In this document: positions 62,279 to 64,000 of the stretch, piece by piece
Layout: every line of letters begins with the position of its first letter
How positions within the stretch are numbered: the first letter of the stretch is position 1
DNA from: CALCLY01 sp900552775
GTDB lineage: Bacteria; Bacillota; Clostridia; UMGS1883; UMGS1540
NCBI GenBank assembly: GCA_937966555.1
Contig: CALCLY010000016.1
Location: forward strand, 1 to 64,000
DNA length: 64,000 nucleotides
Direction: 5' to 3'
Notes under the pieces: model-generated
The model's input: the letters and a program-made list of their open reading frames with translations, nothing else
Told to the model about the DNA's origin: nothing
Databases searched by the model: none
Made by a program: the position numbers and the translations under genes

Positions 62279-64000
62279 CTACGAAAGAAAAAGTATTGCA
62301 GGAATTAGAGTATTTAGTTCTCTTTTTATGCGAATAATTCCATTTTCCTCAGCATATTTGCAGACTTCTCTTGTTCCATCGGGGCAAAGCATTTCAACTC
62401 TATTAACCTTTTTGGTGCAAACAAGAGGAATATCATCAAGAACATCATGTCCCAAATTAAAAACAGCTGCCATAATTTCTCCGCTTTCAAGGTACCCTGC
62501 ACGGAGATAAACCTCTGCATCCTCAGGATAATACAAGGGGATGTGATTATTATTTGAGAGAATGTCTATAAACTGCTGTTTGCGAGTTTCATTGAGCATT
62601 GAAAAAGCTGTATAATAGGTAAATGGCATATCAGGATTTCCTGAAAATACTATTACTTCTCCGCCAAGAGAATTTTTAAAGCGTGTGACAGCAGGAAACA
62701 GAGATTCTAAACTATTTTCTTCGTCTTCGTGTACAGCGTCAGACAGCCATTCTACATTTTCAAAAAGCGGCACAAGCTGTTTCTGCCCGTACTGCACTGC
62801 CGTTTGCTTGCCGTTTATTATTTCGCAGTTAGCAGTCTTACCTGTCCATTCTGCGACATCAACACCCGTATATTGCGAAAAACCTCTTTCGAAAAGCTTT
62901 TTTGCCGCACCGGCACAAAGAACCAAAGTTCCTTTTAAAAAATTCATAATGGTTTTATCATCAAAACCATCAACAGAGAATTCGTCAAGAAATACAGCAC
63001 CCTCTCCTTCGTTTGAAAAATAAACAGGCAAGCCAAAACGCTCCAGAATGCAACTTATCCAAGGATTGACAGTTGAAGGACAATCAACCTCAACAAAACC
63101 ATAGTTCTGCATAAGTGTTAGCGGAATTTTACAACCAAAAGGCTTAAGTTCTTTTACATATTCCGAAAGTCTTTCATAAAATTTTGAATATCTTGACAGA
63201 ATTTTACGATATGCTCTTCCTGAAGAAGGCTCATATTCCATGGTTCTTGTTATCCAATGCTTTGCTCCGCAAGCACCTTCCAAAATCGAAGCTGTAAAGT
63301 GTCCATGAAGCATTGCCGCACTTGTGCTGTATCTATTCTGTGGGCATGTGTCTGTTTCAGCAAGAAAAATATCTACCTTATCTTTTACATTTTCTCTTAA
63401 TATAGATGCTCTGAAAAGATTTGATGTAAAATAATGTGTAGACTCTTTTGCATAGGGGCCACCGTTTAGTCTCATAATTACAGGATTTCCCTCTCCTGCA
63501 AAGGCTCTTGCTATATCACCTGAAAATTCGCAAAATGTTGAAACATAAATACCGGAAACAGCACCTTGTATCTGAGGATTAACTTCATCAATACCTTCAC
63601 GCATCGCCTTTACACAAGATATAAGCGAATCTTTAATGAGCTCCACATATATGTCTGTATAACGTTTACTTTCAGGATTATCACTTATTGTGTGAGAATA
63701 TAATTGTTCTCTTGTCATATTCGTTTTGGCTCTGCGATTAAATTCTTCCAGGTGATACTTGCAACAACAGCCCTTGGTATTTCTGTATAAAATGCCAATA
63801 TCATCATCAATCATTATTATAGATGGATTATGTTTTGCAAGAGTTTTCATCTGATTTTTGATATAATCCTTAAAACCCGGATCAAGCGGACAACAGGTTG
63901 TGAGACTTTCCTCTCCTGTTTCAAGACTTACTGTAGTTTGAAAGGGATGCATTTTACTGGGAAGGGTGATATGACCCAATGTACTTTGAACCAAAACACC
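62279..64000 (-). CDS. Glycoside-hydrolase-like protein (beta-galactosidase/GH42-type layout), 5' end outside the window
   Basis: At least 573 residues are visible and the frame is still open at base 64000, so the N-terminus is missing. The visible part has a TIM-barrel-like section (IIMIDDDIGILYRN; CCCKYHLEEFNRRAKTNMTR; VNPQIQGAVSG; HGHFTASILEGACGAKHWI), then a beta domain with GTLVLCAGAAKKLFERGFSQ and a last Ig-like part. The order recalls GH42-type enzymes with a trimerisation domain, but catalytic glutamates could not be assigned with certainty. No export signal can be judged. Confidence 0.55.
   Translation of the reverse strand, partial: GVLVQSTLGHITLPSKMHPFQTTVSLETGEESLTTCCPLDPGFKDYIKNQMKTLAKHNPSIIMIDDDIGILYRNTKGCCCKYHLEEFNRRAKTNMTREQLYSHTISDNPESKRYTDIYVELIKDSLISCVKAMREGIDEVNPQIQGAVSGIYVSTFCEFSGDIARAFAGEGNPVIMRLNGGPYAKESTHYFTSNLFRASILRENVKDKVDIFLAETDTCPQNRYSTSAAMLHGHFTASILEGACGAKHWITRTMEYEPSSGRAYRKILSRYSKFYERLSEYVKELKPFGCKIPLTLMQNYGFVEVDCPSTVNPWISCILERFGLPVYFSNEGEGAVFLDEFSVDGFDDKTIMNFLKGTLVLCAGAAKKLFERGFSQYTGVDVAEWTGKTANCEIINGKQTAVQYGQKQLVPLFENVEWLSDAVHEDEENSLESLFPAVTRFKNSLGGEVIVFSGNPDMPFTYYTAFSMLNETRKQQFIDILSNNNHIPLYYPEDAEVYLRAGYLESGEIMAAVFNLGHDVLDDIPLVCTKKVNRVEMLCPDGTREVCKYAEENGIIRIKRELNTLIPAILFLS

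Overview
The window looks like chromosome of an anaerobic, Gram-positive clostridial bacterium (Bacillota), probably an uncultured gut or rumen lineage. The evidence is a T-box leader, many S-layer-homology (SLH) surface proteins, BspA-type leucine-rich repeats, copper-amine-oxidase-N stalk domains, frequent GTG/TTG starts behind strong AGGAGG sites, and near-consensus sigma-A promoters with 17-bp spacers. No species can be named from the sequence. No integrase, transposase, CRISPR array, prophage or rRNA was found.

Layout. (1) 1-8.8 kb is housekeeping: a partial tRNA-Val, a PLP lyase, a membrane protein plus hydrolase pair, an SPFH/zinc-ribbon protein, a TPR plus Nudix pair, a pseudouridine synthase, an SGNH hydrolase and a GNAT-like protein. 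(2) About 8.9-32 kb is an AT-rich island. All genes are on the minus strand except a divergent AraC regulator at the head. It encodes a heparinase/alginate-lyase-type enzyme, GH20-like and GH127-like enzymes, secreted beta-sandwich proteins, SLH proteins, a DMT exporter, an oxidoreductase and a type I dehydroquinase-like enzyme. Five genes in it are broken or fragmentary, so the island appears to be decaying. It abuts the 3' end of tRNA-Gln. (3) 32.6-37 kb is a plus-strand run: aminotransferase, tagO-like, galK, minD. (4) 37.1-44.7 kb is a minus-strand operon behind a strong promoter and a T-box whose specifier reads UAC (Tyr). It encodes an SSS symporter, an acyl-CoA synthetase, IorA, IorB, a phenylacetate-CoA ligase and an ACT protein. 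An NSS transporter and an amidohydrolase lie upstream. (5) 47.2-61 kb is an ECF sigma/anti-sigma pair followed by eight plus-strand surface or secreted-type genes, including an exact 1,193-bp tandem duplication and an LRR-SLH paralog pair. (6) 61.1-64 kb is the edge of a second AT-rich carbohydrate region, abutting a truncated dapL remnant.

How the genes may work together. The T-box operon fits scavenging of aryl acids: uptake, CoA activation, then reductive carboxylation by IorAB to the 2-oxo acid and transamination to an aromatic amino acid. Induction by uncharged tRNA-Tyr suits that direction better than catabolism. The ECF sigma probably drives surface genes through a 36-bp element found twice with fixed spacing. 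The AraC regulator probably controls the polysaccharide island.

Several non-coding repeat families occur: a composite palindrome, mainly 46-61 kb; a repeat at two convergent gene ends with a partial third copy; a MITE-like element at the island's left edge; and a multi-hairpin segment at 58.4 kb.
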